A stretch of 64,000 nt of DNA from Sunxiuqinia indica (lineage in GTDB: Bacteria > Bacteroidota > Bacteroidia > Bacteroidales > Prolixibacteraceae), in the NCBI RefSeq assembly GCF_009847015.1, contig NZ_WVEM01000001.1, positions 124,001 through 188,000 on the forward strand, in the 5' to 3' direction. This document shows, in pieces, positions 42,496 through 51,961 of this stretch. Within the stretch, counting starts at the first letter, position 1. The number at the start of each line of letters is the position of its first letter. The notes under the pieces are model-generated. The model did no database searches. It saw only the letters and a list, made by a program, of their open reading frames with translations, and was not told where the DNA came from. A program made the translations under genes and the position numbers.

Positions 42496-45400
42496 ATGAA
42501 ACAAAAAACCGTAAAACTCCTATTGCTGATTCTATTTTTGATGCATATCATTGATCAATCAGGATTTGCTCATTTTAAAACAACTTCTGATTCTCCGATT
42601 CATATTACTTCGGATGGAAAGTTGGAGTATAAGTTAAATGAAAACGGAGATCGGGTGCCTGACTTTTCTTATTGTGGATTTAATGCTTCGGAAAGTTCCA
42701 TTCCTAATGTGCCTGTAAAGGTTATCGTGCCGCCATCTGAACACGACGCTACGGTATTAATTCAGTCTGCCATTGATTACGTCTCCGATTTACCGATTGA
42801 CGAAAACGGTTTTCGCGGAACAGTTCTTTTGGAAAAAGGAACTTACCGAATCGAAGGGAGTCTGAAAATTAGAACTTCAGGTGTTGTGTTAAGAGGCAGT
42901 GGTTCTCAGGAGGATGGAACAACCTTGTTAGGAGCAGGAGTTGGTCGCGAAACCTTAATCCAGGTTGCTGGGATAGATAACAAGCAAGGGCTTGACACAA
43001 CGGAACTGGCAAATCGCTATTTCCCGGTTAATACCAGCGAGTTGTCTTTTGAAGATGGCCATTCTTTTAAAGTTGGAGACCATGTTGTTGTTAACAGACC
43101 TTCAACCCAAAAATGGATTGAAAGTATTGGTGCTGATAAAATTGGGATTTATGTGGATTACCCGCTGACCAACTGGGATGTAGGCGATTTCGATTTCAAT
43201 TGGGATCGAACGGTTGTCGCTGTTACTTCAACCTCAATCCAGCTAGATGCTCCGTTAACCAATTCGATTGATCCTCAGTTTGGTGGCGGAAAAGTAATCA
43301 AATATAAATGGGAAGGCCGAATCAGTCATGTCGGAATTGAAAATTTGCGATGCGTTTCAGCGTTTGACGAATCCAATAAAAAAGATGAGAATCATCGTTG
43401 GATGGCCATCACAATGGAGAGTATTCAGGATGGATGGGTGCGCAGAGTCGTGGCTGAGAATTTTGTGAGCTCGGCGGTGGCAATTTGGGAAACAGCCGGC
43501 CGTATTACGGTTGAAGACTGCAAGTCGCTTTCTCCGGTTGGTGAGATTGGTAACTACAGACGTTATGCATTTCAAACCTTAGGACAGCAAATTCTTTTTC
43601 AGCGTTGTTATGCTGAATATGCCTATCATGCTTTTTCAGTAGGGTTTACCACCCCCGGACCAAATGCTTTTGTACAATGTTATTCCTACCTACCCTACAA
43701 TTTTAGCGGAGCTGTTGGTGGCTGGTCATCGGGTATTTTGTTCGATAAAATGACGATTGACGGAGGCAACATCAATTTTGCCTTTCGCGATGTCGATGGG
43801 CAGGGCGGTGGATGGTCCGCTGCGAACTCACTTTGCTGGCAATGCCGGGCAGCTCAAATTCATTTAGATACTCCTCCGCAAGCTCAAAACTGGGCTTTCG
43901 CAAGCTGGGCACAGGGTTATGGCAGCGGGCATCATGAGTTACAGCATACTTTTGTGAAACCGGAAAGCATTTATTATGCGCAACTGGAAGCCCGAACCGG
44001 CAAAAAGTCGGAAGAGGAGCAAAAGATATTGGTTTATGATTCCGGAGAAACAACAGCCCCAGGTCCCGAATTATCTGCAAGAAACAGTGAACGATCGAAA
44101 ACTCCTGATCTGACGATGGAGGGGTGGATTGATCAAATGATAGAAGAGTATCCAATTCAAAACGATGTTTCAACGGCTAAACCTTGGACACAAAGCCGCA
44201 GCGAAGAATGGGATGATTCCGACAAGTCGGTAATTCCCGCATCAATTACAAATGGATGGATTACCATTGCGGGCGAAGTTGCAACAGGAGGGAGAGACCG
44301 CACGTCGCTTTGGCGCGGGTCAACACGTCCGAGCTACGTAAAAAAAGCTATTCCAAATTTAACTCGTTTTGTTCCTGGTCGATATGGGCGAGGATTAACT
44401 GATCAGATCGACACGTTGGTTATGGATATGCAAAGGGCCGGGACGCTCGTTCTGATGCATTATCCGAGCTTATGGTACGAACGTCGTCGCGATGATCATG
44501 CCCGCACGCGAAGAGCCGATGCAGATGTCTGGGCTCCGTTTTTTGAACAACCTTTTAGCCGAAGTGGCGTTGGCGAAGCTTTCGATCGGCTGAGTAAATA
44601 CGACTTAGACAAATGGAATCCCTGGTACTGGATGCGACTCAAAAGATTTGCTGATCTGGCTGATCAAAATGGCTTGCTGTTTATTCAGGAACATTATCTA
44701 CAGCACAACATTATTGAAGAAGGGGCTCATTGGGTTGATTACCCATGGCGATCGGCAAATAATATCAATGAACTGGGCTTTGCTGAAAATCCGCATTATG
44801 CAGGCGATAAACGTGTTTATATGGCCGAGGAGTTTTACGATACAACGCACGTGGTTCGTAAAAAATATCATAAGCAATACATCCGAAAAAGCCTCGATGA
44901 ATTTAAAGACAACACGAACGTGATTCATCATTTAGGATTGGAATACACCGGTCCTTTGCATTTTGTTGAGTTTTGGCTGGATGTTATTGCGGAGTGGGAA
45001 AATGAGAACAGCCAAGATGTGCTCGTTATGCTTCCAGGGACAAAGGATGTACAGGATGCGATTTTAGCAGATTCGAAACGCTCAAAAATTGTCGATATTG
45101 TTGATGTCATTCAATGGCAATATCGGGATGATGGCAGTTTGTATGCACCAATGGGAGGTGTAAGTTTGGCGCCCCGTCAATACCTGAGGATTATGGATGT
45201 CGGTGAAACTTCATTTGATCAGATCTACCGTGCTGTAAGTGAATTCCGACGGTTGTATCCGTCCAAAGCGATGGTGTATTCGCGAAGACATAATAAACTG
45301 GAGAATTGGGCCGTATTTATGGGAGGCGGTTCTTTAGAGACGCTCCCTGTGACCGATGATTCTCTTTTGCAAAACGCCATCGAAATGAGCCCTTTGGCAA

Positions 45401-45642
45401 ACAAAAAAGATGATGTTGCTCAATATGCACTAGGCAAGAAAGGTGCAGGCTATATTGTTTATAGTAAGTCTACAGATCTGCAAATTGATTTAACTCATGA
45501 CTCAACGACTTATCTCGTTAATTGGGTCAATCCTCTGACAGGTGAATTACTGAAAAGTAAAACGGAGATTACAGGCGGAAAGATAATCACCTTAAAAGCT
45601 CCTTTTAAAGGGGACGCTGTTTGTTGGCTGAAAATAAAATAA
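42496..45642 (+). CDS. Beta-helix plus TIM-barrel-like fusion (DUF4955/DUF6298-like)
   Basis: This 1048-residue secreted protein combines a pectate-lyase-3-like right-handed beta-helix (about 75-480: AIDYVSDLPIDENGFRGTVLLEKGTYRIEGSLKIRTSGVVLRGSG) with a C-terminal half (about 590-1048) that looks like a TIM-barrel glycosidase (MHYPSLWYERRRDDHARTRR, LLFIQEHYLQHNIIEEGAHWVDYPWR, HHLGLEYTGPLHFVEFWLD, VDIVDVIQWQY). A terminal beta-sandwich-like tail ends it. The carboxylates in QEH and LEYTG are candidate catalytic residues. I assign the DUF names from memory and with limited certainty. Confidence 0.55.
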   Translation: MKQKTVKLLLLILFLMHIIDQSGFAHFKTTSDSPIHITSDGKLEYKLNENGDRVPDFSYCGFNASESSIPNVPVKVIVPPSEHDATVLIQSAIDYVSDLPIDENGFRGTVLLEKGTYRIEGSLKIRTSGVVLRGSGSQEDGTTLLGAGVGRETLIQVAGIDNKQGLDTTELANRYFPVNTSELSFEDGHSFKVGDHVVVNRPSTQKWIESIGADKIGIYVDYPLTNWDVGDFDFNWDRTVVAVTSTSIQLDAPLTNSIDPQFGGGKVIKYKWEGRISHVGIENLRCVSAFDESNKKDENHRWMAITMESIQDGWVRRVVAENFVSSAVAIWETAGRITVEDCKSLSPVGEIGNYRRYAFQTLGQQILFQRCYAEYAYHAFSVGFTTPGPNAFVQCYSYLPYNFSGAVGGWSSGILFDKMTIDGGNINFAFRDVDGQGGGWSAANSLCWQCRAAQIHLDTPPQAQNWAFASWAQGYGSGHHELQHTFVKPESIYYAQLEARTGKKSEEEQKILVYDSGETTAPGPELSARNSERSKTPDLTMEGWIDQMIEEYPIQNDVSTAKPWTQSRSEEWDDSDKSVIPASITNGWITIAGEVATGGRDRTSLWRGSTRPSYVKKAIPNLTRFVPGRYGRGLTDQIDTLVMDMQRAGTLVLMHYPSLWYERRRDDHARTRRADADVWAPFFEQPFSRSGVGEAFDRLSKYDLDKWNPWYWMRLKRFADLADQNGLLFIQEHYLQHNIIEEGAHWVDYPWRSANNINELGFAENPHYAGDKRVYMAEEFYDTTHVVRKKYHKQYIRKSLDEFKDNTNVIHHLGLEYTGPLHFVEFWLDVIAEWENENSQDVLVMLPGTKDVQDAILADSKRSKIVDIVDVIQWQYRDDGSLYAPMGGVSLAPRQYLRIMDVGETSFDQIYRAVSEFRRLYPSKAMVYSRRHNKLENWAVFMGGGSLETLPVTDDSLLQNAIEMSPLANKKDDVAQYALGKKGAGYIVYSKSTDLQIDLTHDSTTYLVNWVNPLTGELLKSKTEITGGKIITLKAPFKGDAVCWLKIK

Positions 45643-45661
45643 CACATACTAAATCATCATC

Positions 45662-47659
45662 ATGAATAGAGGAATTCAGCTTGAAAAACTAATTGTTGTT
45701 TTGATCATTATAGGTGGGTTTGCCTTAAATGTAAAAGGGCAAGCGAGATTCAATTCGCTTCCATGGCGAATGAGTACAGCATACAATAAATATCTGATGC
45801 GTGAAGTGCATCGTCAATATTCAGGTCGGGAACTCCATTTTAGAGAGGCATCTGCATCAAAGGCTTCTATGATTAAATATCGGGATGAATGTATTGAACG
45901 ATACAAAAAGATTATTGGTAATTTTCCGGAGGGAGCAGATTTAAATGCCCAAATTATAGGAAGCTCACAGTATGATGGCTTTCGTATTGAAAAAATCATC
46001 TTTGAAAGTATTCCCAATCGATTTGTAACCGCCAACATGTACTTGCCGGACGGCGACGGTCCATTTGCGGCGGTGGTTAAACTTTGTGGTCATGGATTGG
46101 GTGGTAAAATACCTGCATCGCAAGCAGCGATCCTTTGTGCTAAAAATGGAATAGCCACCTTGGTTGTCGATCCGATTGGGCAGGGCGAACGAATACAGTT
46201 TGTGGATGCAGACAGCAAGGCACAAACGCGTGGTGCAACGACCGAACATACCTTGCTGAACAGTGGTGCCAATTTGCTGGGTGCCAGCCTGGCAGCCTAT
46301 GAGTTTTGGGATAATCACAGGGCTGTGGACTACTTGGTTAGCCGCACGGATATTGATAGAACACGGATTGGTGCGTTTGGTAGTTCGGGCGGCGGTACTC
46401 AGGCCAGTTACCTGATTGGGCTGGACGACCGTATACAGGTGGCCACCGTTTGTAGTTACTTCTCAGAAAGGGAAAGGGTGTTGGAATTGGATGGCCCATC
46501 CGACGGATGTCAGCACATTCCATACGAAGGAAGGGAACAACTGGAAATCGCTGACTTTGTGTTGATGATGGCTCCAAAGCCGGTGCTCATTATGTCGGGG
46601 AAATATGACTTTGTTGACTACTGGGGAGCAACTCAGGCATTTGATGAACTCAAAATGGCCTATACTGCGCTGGGCGTGCCTGAACAAGTTAGTTTATTTA
46701 CAATTGAAGGCGGGCACGGTATGCCAAAACCTAAACGTGAAGCAATGGTTAGCTGGTTTCGCCGATGGATGTTTCAGGATACGGTAGCGGTGAAAGAGAA
46801 TGATCAGCCCAATATTCCTGCCGCTGATTTACAATGCACGCCGACAGGGCAAGTTATCACTTCCATCTCTGGCAATGTTTCCATCCCTGAATATCATTTA
46901 AAGTTGGCCAAAGGATATGAGTCTGACCGAGACGATTTTCTTTTGAAAGATAAAGCGGAAGTCAGTCAAGAGGTAATGGAAATACTCGGCATCAGTTTGC
47001 CCAATGAAGAAATTGAGGTGGAACAAACCGGCTTGATTAAAAGTCGAAATTACAATCTGATCAAGTATCAGATTGTGCGTAGAGGGCAAATGCCCATACC
47101 TTGCATCATTGTAAAACCCGAAACAATTGATCCGGAAAGTCCGGTTGTTCTTTATTTGAACGAAGGGGGTAAAAATGAAATTTTGAGCGATGAAACCACC
47201 CTCAGTTCATTTGTCAATCAACATCAGATATTGATAGGTGCTGATTTGCGTGGATTTGGCGAAACTGCTGATCCTCTTTCTTTAAACGATACAAAATACT
47301 GGAATCGCGAATATCGAAATGCGATGATTAGCATGCATATTGGCAAGCCAATTGTCGGTCAGCGGGTAATTGACATCTTCTCATTGCTTGATTTTTGCAA
47401 ATCCAACTCTTTGTTGGCCAGTCATCCGGTTCAGCTAAAAGCAAATGGAAGCTACGGGCCTGCTGCTATTCACGCAACGTTTCTTGATTCGCGAATTGAA
47501 AATACTGAGGTGTTTAGATCGGTGAAATCATATGTTGAATATCTTGAAAATCCAATGCAACGCGATGTTTATTCAAATGTTTTATATGGTGTTTTGAAGT
47601 ACTATGATTTAGCTGATTTGATTAAGCTTTCGGATGGACGAACCCGGTTTATTGATTGA
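45662..47659 (+). CDS. Secreted two-domain alpha/beta-hydrolase, probable carbohydrate esterase
   Basis: This 665-residue protein has a signal peptide and an N-terminal alpha/beta-hydrolase of the acetylxylan esterase type. The nucleophile elbow is GSSGG with Ser242, the acid is probably the Asp in GKYDFVDYWG (about 320), and the His is in EGGHGMPKP (about 350). A second, shorter hydrolase-like domain (about 475-640) repeats the pattern (VVLYLNEGGKNE, GADLRGFGETADP, ANGSYGPAAIHATFLD) with an N-G-S-Y-G elbow. It probably removes acetyl or other ester groups from pectin side chains. Confidence 0.7.
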   Translation: MNRGIQLEKLIVVLIIIGGFALNVKGQARFNSLPWRMSTAYNKYLMREVHRQYSGRELHFREASASKASMIKYRDECIERYKKIIGNFPEGADLNAQIIGSSQYDGFRIEKIIFESIPNRFVTANMYLPDGDGPFAAVVKLCGHGLGGKIPASQAAILCAKNGIATLVVDPIGQGERIQFVDADSKAQTRGATTEHTLLNSGANLLGASLAAYEFWDNHRAVDYLVSRTDIDRTRIGAFGSSGGGTQASYLIGLDDRIQVATVCSYFSERERVLELDGPSDGCQHIPYEGREQLEIADFVLMMAPKPVLIMSGKYDFVDYWGATQAFDELKMAYTALGVPEQVSLFTIEGGHGMPKPKREAMVSWFRRWMFQDTVAVKENDQPNIPAADLQCTPTGQVITSISGNVSIPEYHLKLAKGYESDRDDFLLKDKAEVSQEVMEILGISLPNEEIEVEQTGLIKSRNYNLIKYQIVRRGQMPIPCIIVKPETIDPESPVVLYLNEGGKNEILSDETTLSSFVNQHQILIGADLRGFGETADPLSLNDTKYWNREYRNAMISMHIGKPIVGQRVIDIFSLLDFCKSNSLLASHPVQLKANGSYGPAAIHATFLDSRIENTEVFRSVKSYVEYLENPMQRDVYSNVLYGVLKYYDLADLIKLSDGRTRFID

Positions 47660-47729
47660 AAGACATAAACTCCAAATCGTTATCACGACTATTAAATGAT
47701 AAAATAAAGCAAAACTAAACGTATACAAA

Positions 47730-49253
47730 ATGAAATGGAATACACTTTTACTTCTGGTAGCTTTGATGGGAACTTGCATTTCTTGCAGCCACTCAAATCA
47801 AAAGGAAAAGAATGATCAAATGGAAGAGAGGAGTTATTACGAAAATCCGGTTTTAGGAGGTGATTATCCTGATCCGTCAGTTGTTCGGGCGGGCGATGAT
47901 TTTTACATGACTCATTCATCATTTGATTATTATCCGGGATTGTTAGTCTGGCATTCAACAGATCTGGTCCATTGGAAAAGAATCAGTCATGCGCTGACAG
48001 AATATGTCGGCTCGGTTTGGGCGCCGGATCTGATTAAACATGGTGATTTGTATTACATCTACTTCCCGGCAGGTGGCACGAATTGGGTAGTCACAGCCGA
48101 AAATCCAGAAGGTACATGGTCAGATCCAGTCGATTTGAAATTGCCTGGCTTTATCGATCCTGGTCATGTGGTTGATGAAGACGGTAATCGTTATTTATAC
48201 TTGTCAAAGGGCTACATTGTAAAGCTCACCGATGATGGTTTAGCCACTGATGGTGATCCGGTTCATAATTACGATGGCTGGGAGTTTCCCAAAAGCTGGA
48301 GTACCGAGTGCTTTTGCCTGGAGTCCCCAAAGTCAACCGTGCGCAATGGCTACTATTACCTGACAGTTGCCGAGGGCGGTACAGCAGGACCTGCAACATC
48401 TCATATGGTTGTTTCTGCTCGTTCAAAATCGCCCTATGGTCCATTTGAAAATTCACCTTATAACCCCATTGTACATACCGAAAGCCGGAATGAACGCTGG
48501 TGGAGCCAGGGACATGGCACGTTAGTTGATGATGTGGACGGAAACTGGTGGATCATGTATCACGGTTACGAAAAGCATTTTCATACGTTAGGACGCCAAA
48601 CACTGATGCTCCCAATTGATTGGACGGAAGATGACTGGTTCCGGGTTCCAGAAGGAATTCACAGCAGCGATTCGATCGCAGTTCCCGCAGGCAAAGAGTC
48701 GGTGAATGAGATTGGTCTTTCAGATGATTTCTCAGGCGACGAACTCGGTTTGCAATGGCAGTTCTTCAAATTTTATGAGCCCAACCGAGTAACAGTAAAA
48801 GAAGGTGAGTTAATACTGCGAGCCGAGGGAAACTCGTTTGATGAAAGTTCCCCTTTACTTGTCAATTCATCCGATCGTAAATATGAAGTTCAAGTTGAAT
48901 ATACAATCGATGATGGCGTGACAGCAGGCCTGTGCTTGTTTTATAATGAAAAAGGGAATATGCGTATTGCTGTAAATTCAGAAGAATTCACTGTGTATAA
49001 TCAGAAAGCAAGAAAAATTAGGGAACAAAATGAGTTAGGAGACCATGGTTATTTGCGTATTCTTAATGATGGTAACGAAGTGAGCTTTTATTTCAGTGCC
49101 GACGGAAAAGATTGGAGGAGGGTTGAGCGCACCATTGAAGCCAGTGGTTTTAATCACAACGTATTTGGTGAGTTTCTTAGTCTTCGTGCAGGAGTATATG
49201 CATTTGGAGAAGGTCTGGTGCGGTTTGACAATTTTGTCTATCAAAAACTTTAG
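47730..49253 (+). CDS. Glycoside hydrolase family 43 lipoprotein
   Basis: This 507-residue lipoprotein (lipobox GTCISC) has a five-bladed GH43 propeller. YYENPVLGGDYPDPSVVRAGDDFYMTHSSF carries the catalytic base Asp, GHVVDEDGNRYLYLSKG probably the pKa-modulating Asp, and STECFCLESPKSTVRNGYYYL the acid Glu. A C-terminal jelly-roll domain (about 325-507) follows. GH43 enzymes release arabinose, xylose or galactose from side chains; arabinan or arabinogalactan of pectin is the most likely substrate here. An AGGAG ribosome site follows for the next gene. Confidence 0.9.
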   Translation: MKWNTLLLLVALMGTCISCSHSNQKEKNDQMEERSYYENPVLGGDYPDPSVVRAGDDFYMTHSSFDYYPGLLVWHSTDLVHWKRISHALTEYVGSVWAPDLIKHGDLYYIYFPAGGTNWVVTAENPEGTWSDPVDLKLPGFIDPGHVVDEDGNRYLYLSKGYIVKLTDDGLATDGDPVHNYDGWEFPKSWSTECFCLESPKSTVRNGYYYLTVAEGGTAGPATSHMVVSARSKSPYGPFENSPYNPIVHTESRNERWWSQGHGTLVDDVDGNWWIMYHGYEKHFHTLGRQTLMLPIDWTEDDWFRVPEGIHSSDSIAVPAGKESVNEIGLSDDFSGDELGLQWQFFKFYEPNRVTVKEGELILRAEGNSFDESSPLLVNSSDRKYEVQVEYTIDDGVTAGLCLFYNEKGNMRIAVNSEEFTVYNQKARKIREQNELGDHGYLRILNDGNEVSFYFSADGKDWRRVERTIEASGFNHNVFGEFLSLRAGVYAFGEGLVRFDNFVYQKL

Positions 49254-49265
49254 GAGGAGAAATAC

Positions 49266-50438
49266 ATGAAAAATTTAGTGTTTATTTTATTAATAATTGC
49301 AAGTGCGTCTTGTGCTACAGGGCAAGCTAAGGAAGAGAAAGTTGCTTTTGATCTGAGACCTTTCCGAAGTAGCTCAGGCCATTGGCATGGGATAAAGGAT
49401 GATGGAAACATCATCAATCCATTGCCTGACCAGAAACGCTATGAAGAAACAAAAATTACGGAAATTGCGGACAATATGCTGCTTTATCAGCGAAATAACG
49501 GAGGTTGGCCTAAAAACTATGACATGCAGGCTATTTTGACTCTGGAGCAAAAAGAACGCTTGTTGGAGACCAAAGATGAATTACATACCACGTTTGATAA
49601 TGGAACATCGTATACGCAAGTAGATTACCTGGCAAAAGTTTACACTAAAACGGGGATTGAAAAGTACAAAGAGGCCAGTTTGAAAGGTTTTCAGTTTATT
49701 CTGGACGCTCAATATGAAAACGGAGGCTGGCCCCAGTATTATCCTTTGCAGGATAATTACAGCCGACGTATTACATTTAATGATGGCGCTTATCTTGGGA
49801 TTATGAACCTGCTAAAAAAAGTAAAGAATCATGACTCGGATTTTGAATTTATTGATGATTCTACGAGAGATAAAATCGAAATGGCCTATCAAAAAGGAAT
49901 CGACTGCATTCTGGGTTGTCAAATTGTAGATCAAGGCAGGCTGACCGCCTGGTGCCAACAACACGACGAGGTGACTTTGAAGCCAGCCTGGGCCCGTGCT
50001 TTTGAACCACCTTCTATCTGCAATGGCGAAAGTGTTTCGATTGTGCTTTTATTGATGAATATTGAAAATCCTGATCAGGAGGTTATTGATGCAATTCAGG
50101 GAGCTATAAAATGGTTCGAAGATTCAAAGATCTATAATACGCGCATCGAAACATTTGATGCACCCAAGATGGAGTCAAAGTATAAGACCATCACAAAAGA
50201 TCGCAGGGTCGTGCACGATCCAACTGCTCCACCTGTTTGGACGCGCTATTATGAGCTGGAAACAGAGCGACCCTTGTTTTGCGACAGAAATAGTGAGTTC
50301 CTTTATTCCATGGCTGAAGTAAGTCGCGAACGACGTGTTGGATACGGGTGGTATACCGATGCACCACAACGTGCTTTAAACAAGTATCCGAAATGGCTTG
50401 AGCGAATCGGAAATTCCGAAAATGTGCTAGCGGAATAA
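49266..50438 (+). CDS. pelA: Pectate lyase, family PL10, lipoprotein
   Basis: This 390-residue lipoprotein (lipobox SASC) shows the PL10 motifs: QRNNGGWPKNYDMQ (about 74-87), HTTFDNGTSYTQVDYLAKVY (about 107-126), AQYENGGWPQYYPL (about 148-161) and ITFNDGAYLGIMNLL. The Arg in WARAFEPPS and the C-terminal RRVGYGWYTDAP belong to the conserved core. It cuts demethylated polygalacturonate. It is the last gene of the locus, followed by a strong terminator, and has an excellent GGAGG-type ribosome site. Confidence 0.9.
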   Translation: MKNLVFILLIIASASCATGQAKEEKVAFDLRPFRSSSGHWHGIKDDGNIINPLPDQKRYEETKITEIADNMLLYQRNNGGWPKNYDMQAILTLEQKERLLETKDELHTTFDNGTSYTQVDYLAKVYTKTGIEKYKEASLKGFQFILDAQYENGGWPQYYPLQDNYSRRITFNDGAYLGIMNLLKKVKNHDSDFEFIDDSTRDKIEMAYQKGIDCILGCQIVDQGRLTAWCQQHDEVTLKPAWARAFEPPSICNGESVSIVLLLMNIENPDQEVIDAIQGAIKWFEDSKIYNTRIETFDAPKMESKYKTITKDRRVVHDPTAPPVWTRYYELETERPLFCDRNSEFLYSMAEVSRERRVGYGWYTDAPQRALNKYPKWLERIGNSENVLAE

Positions 50439-50515
50439 ATCTAGGGTGTTATTTTTAAAATAATGCCATTTATTGAGAGGGCTTCATCATTGACATATCT
50501 CAATAGTGAATAATT

Positions 50516-50547
50516 AAAGTTCATCCGATCCAGGGTGAACTTTTTTT
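50516..50547 (+). terminator. Terminator at the end of the pectin locus
   Basis: AAAGTTCATCC pairs with GGGTGAACTTT across GATCCA (11 bp with one G-T), followed by a T run. Confidence 0.9.
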
Positions 50548-50591
50548 GTGTGTTGATAATAAGGTAGATAGTTGATTTCAAGAAACATAAT

Positions 50592-50673
50592 ACTTGTTAA
50601 CAAGTGTAACTATTTAGAACCTTGTTAAATTCACTCTATGTATGTGTAATCTGGCTTTTCCTTAATAAATTTG
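50592..50673 (+). promoter_or_regulatory. Operator-like palindrome and promoter of the propeller/redox operon
   Basis: ACTTGTTAACAAGT at 50592-50605 is a perfect 14-bp palindrome. Its half CTTGTTAA recurs at 50621-50628, 28 bases on. A TAAATTTG -7 element lies at 50666-50673, 30 bases before the first gene. The palindrome and repeat stand upstream of the promoter core, where an activator would bind. No adjacent regulator gene is present. Confidence 0.5.
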
Positions 50674-50702
50674 GAATCAATTGAAAAACCAACTTTTAAG
50701 CA

Positions 50703-51911
50703 ATGAAAAATCAACTAACTCTATTTCTTATTCTGTTTCTTTTTAGTGTTTCAAGTTTTGCTCAGCAGCCAACTCGTTGGAGAGGTGAAAATTCAGAAGC
50801 GAAGTATCCTGTACCTGATTTATTAGCAGAATGGCCTGCTGAAGGTTCCGAAATTCTTTGGCACTACGATGAACTGGGCGACGGTTTTTCCAGTCCGGCT
50901 TTTGCTAATGGCAAAATCTACTGTACCGGAATGGAGGATGAAACAGGCTATTTGAACATTTTTGATGAGAATGGAACTTTTGAAAAGAAAATCAAATATG
51001 GTAAAGAGTTTGACGTAAACTATCCCGGAACACGTCCAACACCGACAATTGTTGGTGATTTGGCATATATATCCACAGGATATGGAGAGTTGGTATGCCT
51101 GAACCTAACATCAGGAACCGTAAAGTGGAGTAAAAAGATCGATGATGATTTTGGTTCTGAAAATCTTCGTTTTGGATTTACGGAGTCGGTTATTATTGAC
51201 GGAGATAAAGTTTATTTCACTCCGGGAGGGAAAGAGTTTAATTTTGTCGCTCTTAATCGAATGACCGGAGATTTGATCTGGAAAAGCGCGGGTAAAGGTA
51301 AGCTTTCTGCATATTGTTCCCCAAAATTAGTACAACTGCCTGAACGTAAAATATTAGTTAATCACACTGCTGATTTTATTGTTGCGGTGGATGCGAAAGA
51401 CGGAAAGCTACTTTGGAGCTATCCACATCCGAACCAATATAATATTCATCCCAACACGCCAATTTACCAAGATGGAGCACTTTTTTGTTTTAGCGGTTAC
51501 GGGCAGGGTTGTGTTAAACTGGATTTAAGTGAGGACGGAACATCCGTGACGAAAGCATGGAGTACTGAAAAAATGGACAACCAAATGGGAGGTGCCATGA
51601 TTGTAGATGGCCATGTCTATGGTTCAGGGCATAAGTCACGTGGATGGTATTGTTTGGATTACCAAACAGGTGAAGAAAAATGGAATTCAACAGAAATTGG
51701 GAATGGCGTAATAATTATGGCTGCCGATAAATTCATTTTATATTCTGATCGCGGCCAACTGGCATTGGTTAATCCAAGTACTGAAAAACTGGATCTAATT
51801 TCTGAAACTAAAGTTGAGCTTGGCTCGGCACAACATTGGGCTCATCCGGTGGTGCACAACGGCATTTTGTATGTTCGTCATGGAAAATCATTGATCGCAT
51901 ATAAGATATAA
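50703..51911 (+). CDS. Secreted PQQ-like beta-propeller protein 1
   Basis: This 402-residue protein has a signal peptide ending SSFAQQ and an eight-bladed propeller of the BamB/PQQ-repeat type, with repeats such as GELVCLNLTSGTVKWSKKI, FVALNRMTGDLIWKSAGKG, FIVAVDAKDGKLLWSYPHP and WYCLDYQTGEEKWN. I see none of the disulfide or Ca2+-ligand motifs of true quinoprotein dehydrogenases, so PQQ binding is not supported. It is closely similar to the next gene product along its length, which suggests a tandem duplication. Its location at the head of the redox operon suggests a periplasmic scaffold or substrate-binding role. Confidence 0.8.
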   Translation: MKNQLTLFLILFLFSVSSFAQQPTRWRGENSEAKYPVPDLLAEWPAEGSEILWHYDELGDGFSSPAFANGKIYCTGMEDETGYLNIFDENGTFEKKIKYGKEFDVNYPGTRPTPTIVGDLAYISTGYGELVCLNLTSGTVKWSKKIDDDFGSENLRFGFTESVIIDGDKVYFTPGGKEFNFVALNRMTGDLIWKSAGKGKLSAYCSPKLVQLPERKILVNHTADFIVAVDAKDGKLLWSYPHPNQYNIHPNTPIYQDGALFCFSGYGQGCVKLDLSEDGTSVTKAWSTEKMDNQMGGAMIVDGHVYGSGHKSRGWYCLDYQTGEEKWNSTEIGNGVIIMAADKFILYSDRGQLALVNPSTEKLDLISETKVELGSAQHWAHPVVHNGILYVRHGKSLIAYKI

Positions 51912-51961
51912 AGCCGATCTCCTGGAATTTGGGGAGACTGACAAAAACTTAAAAAACAGAC

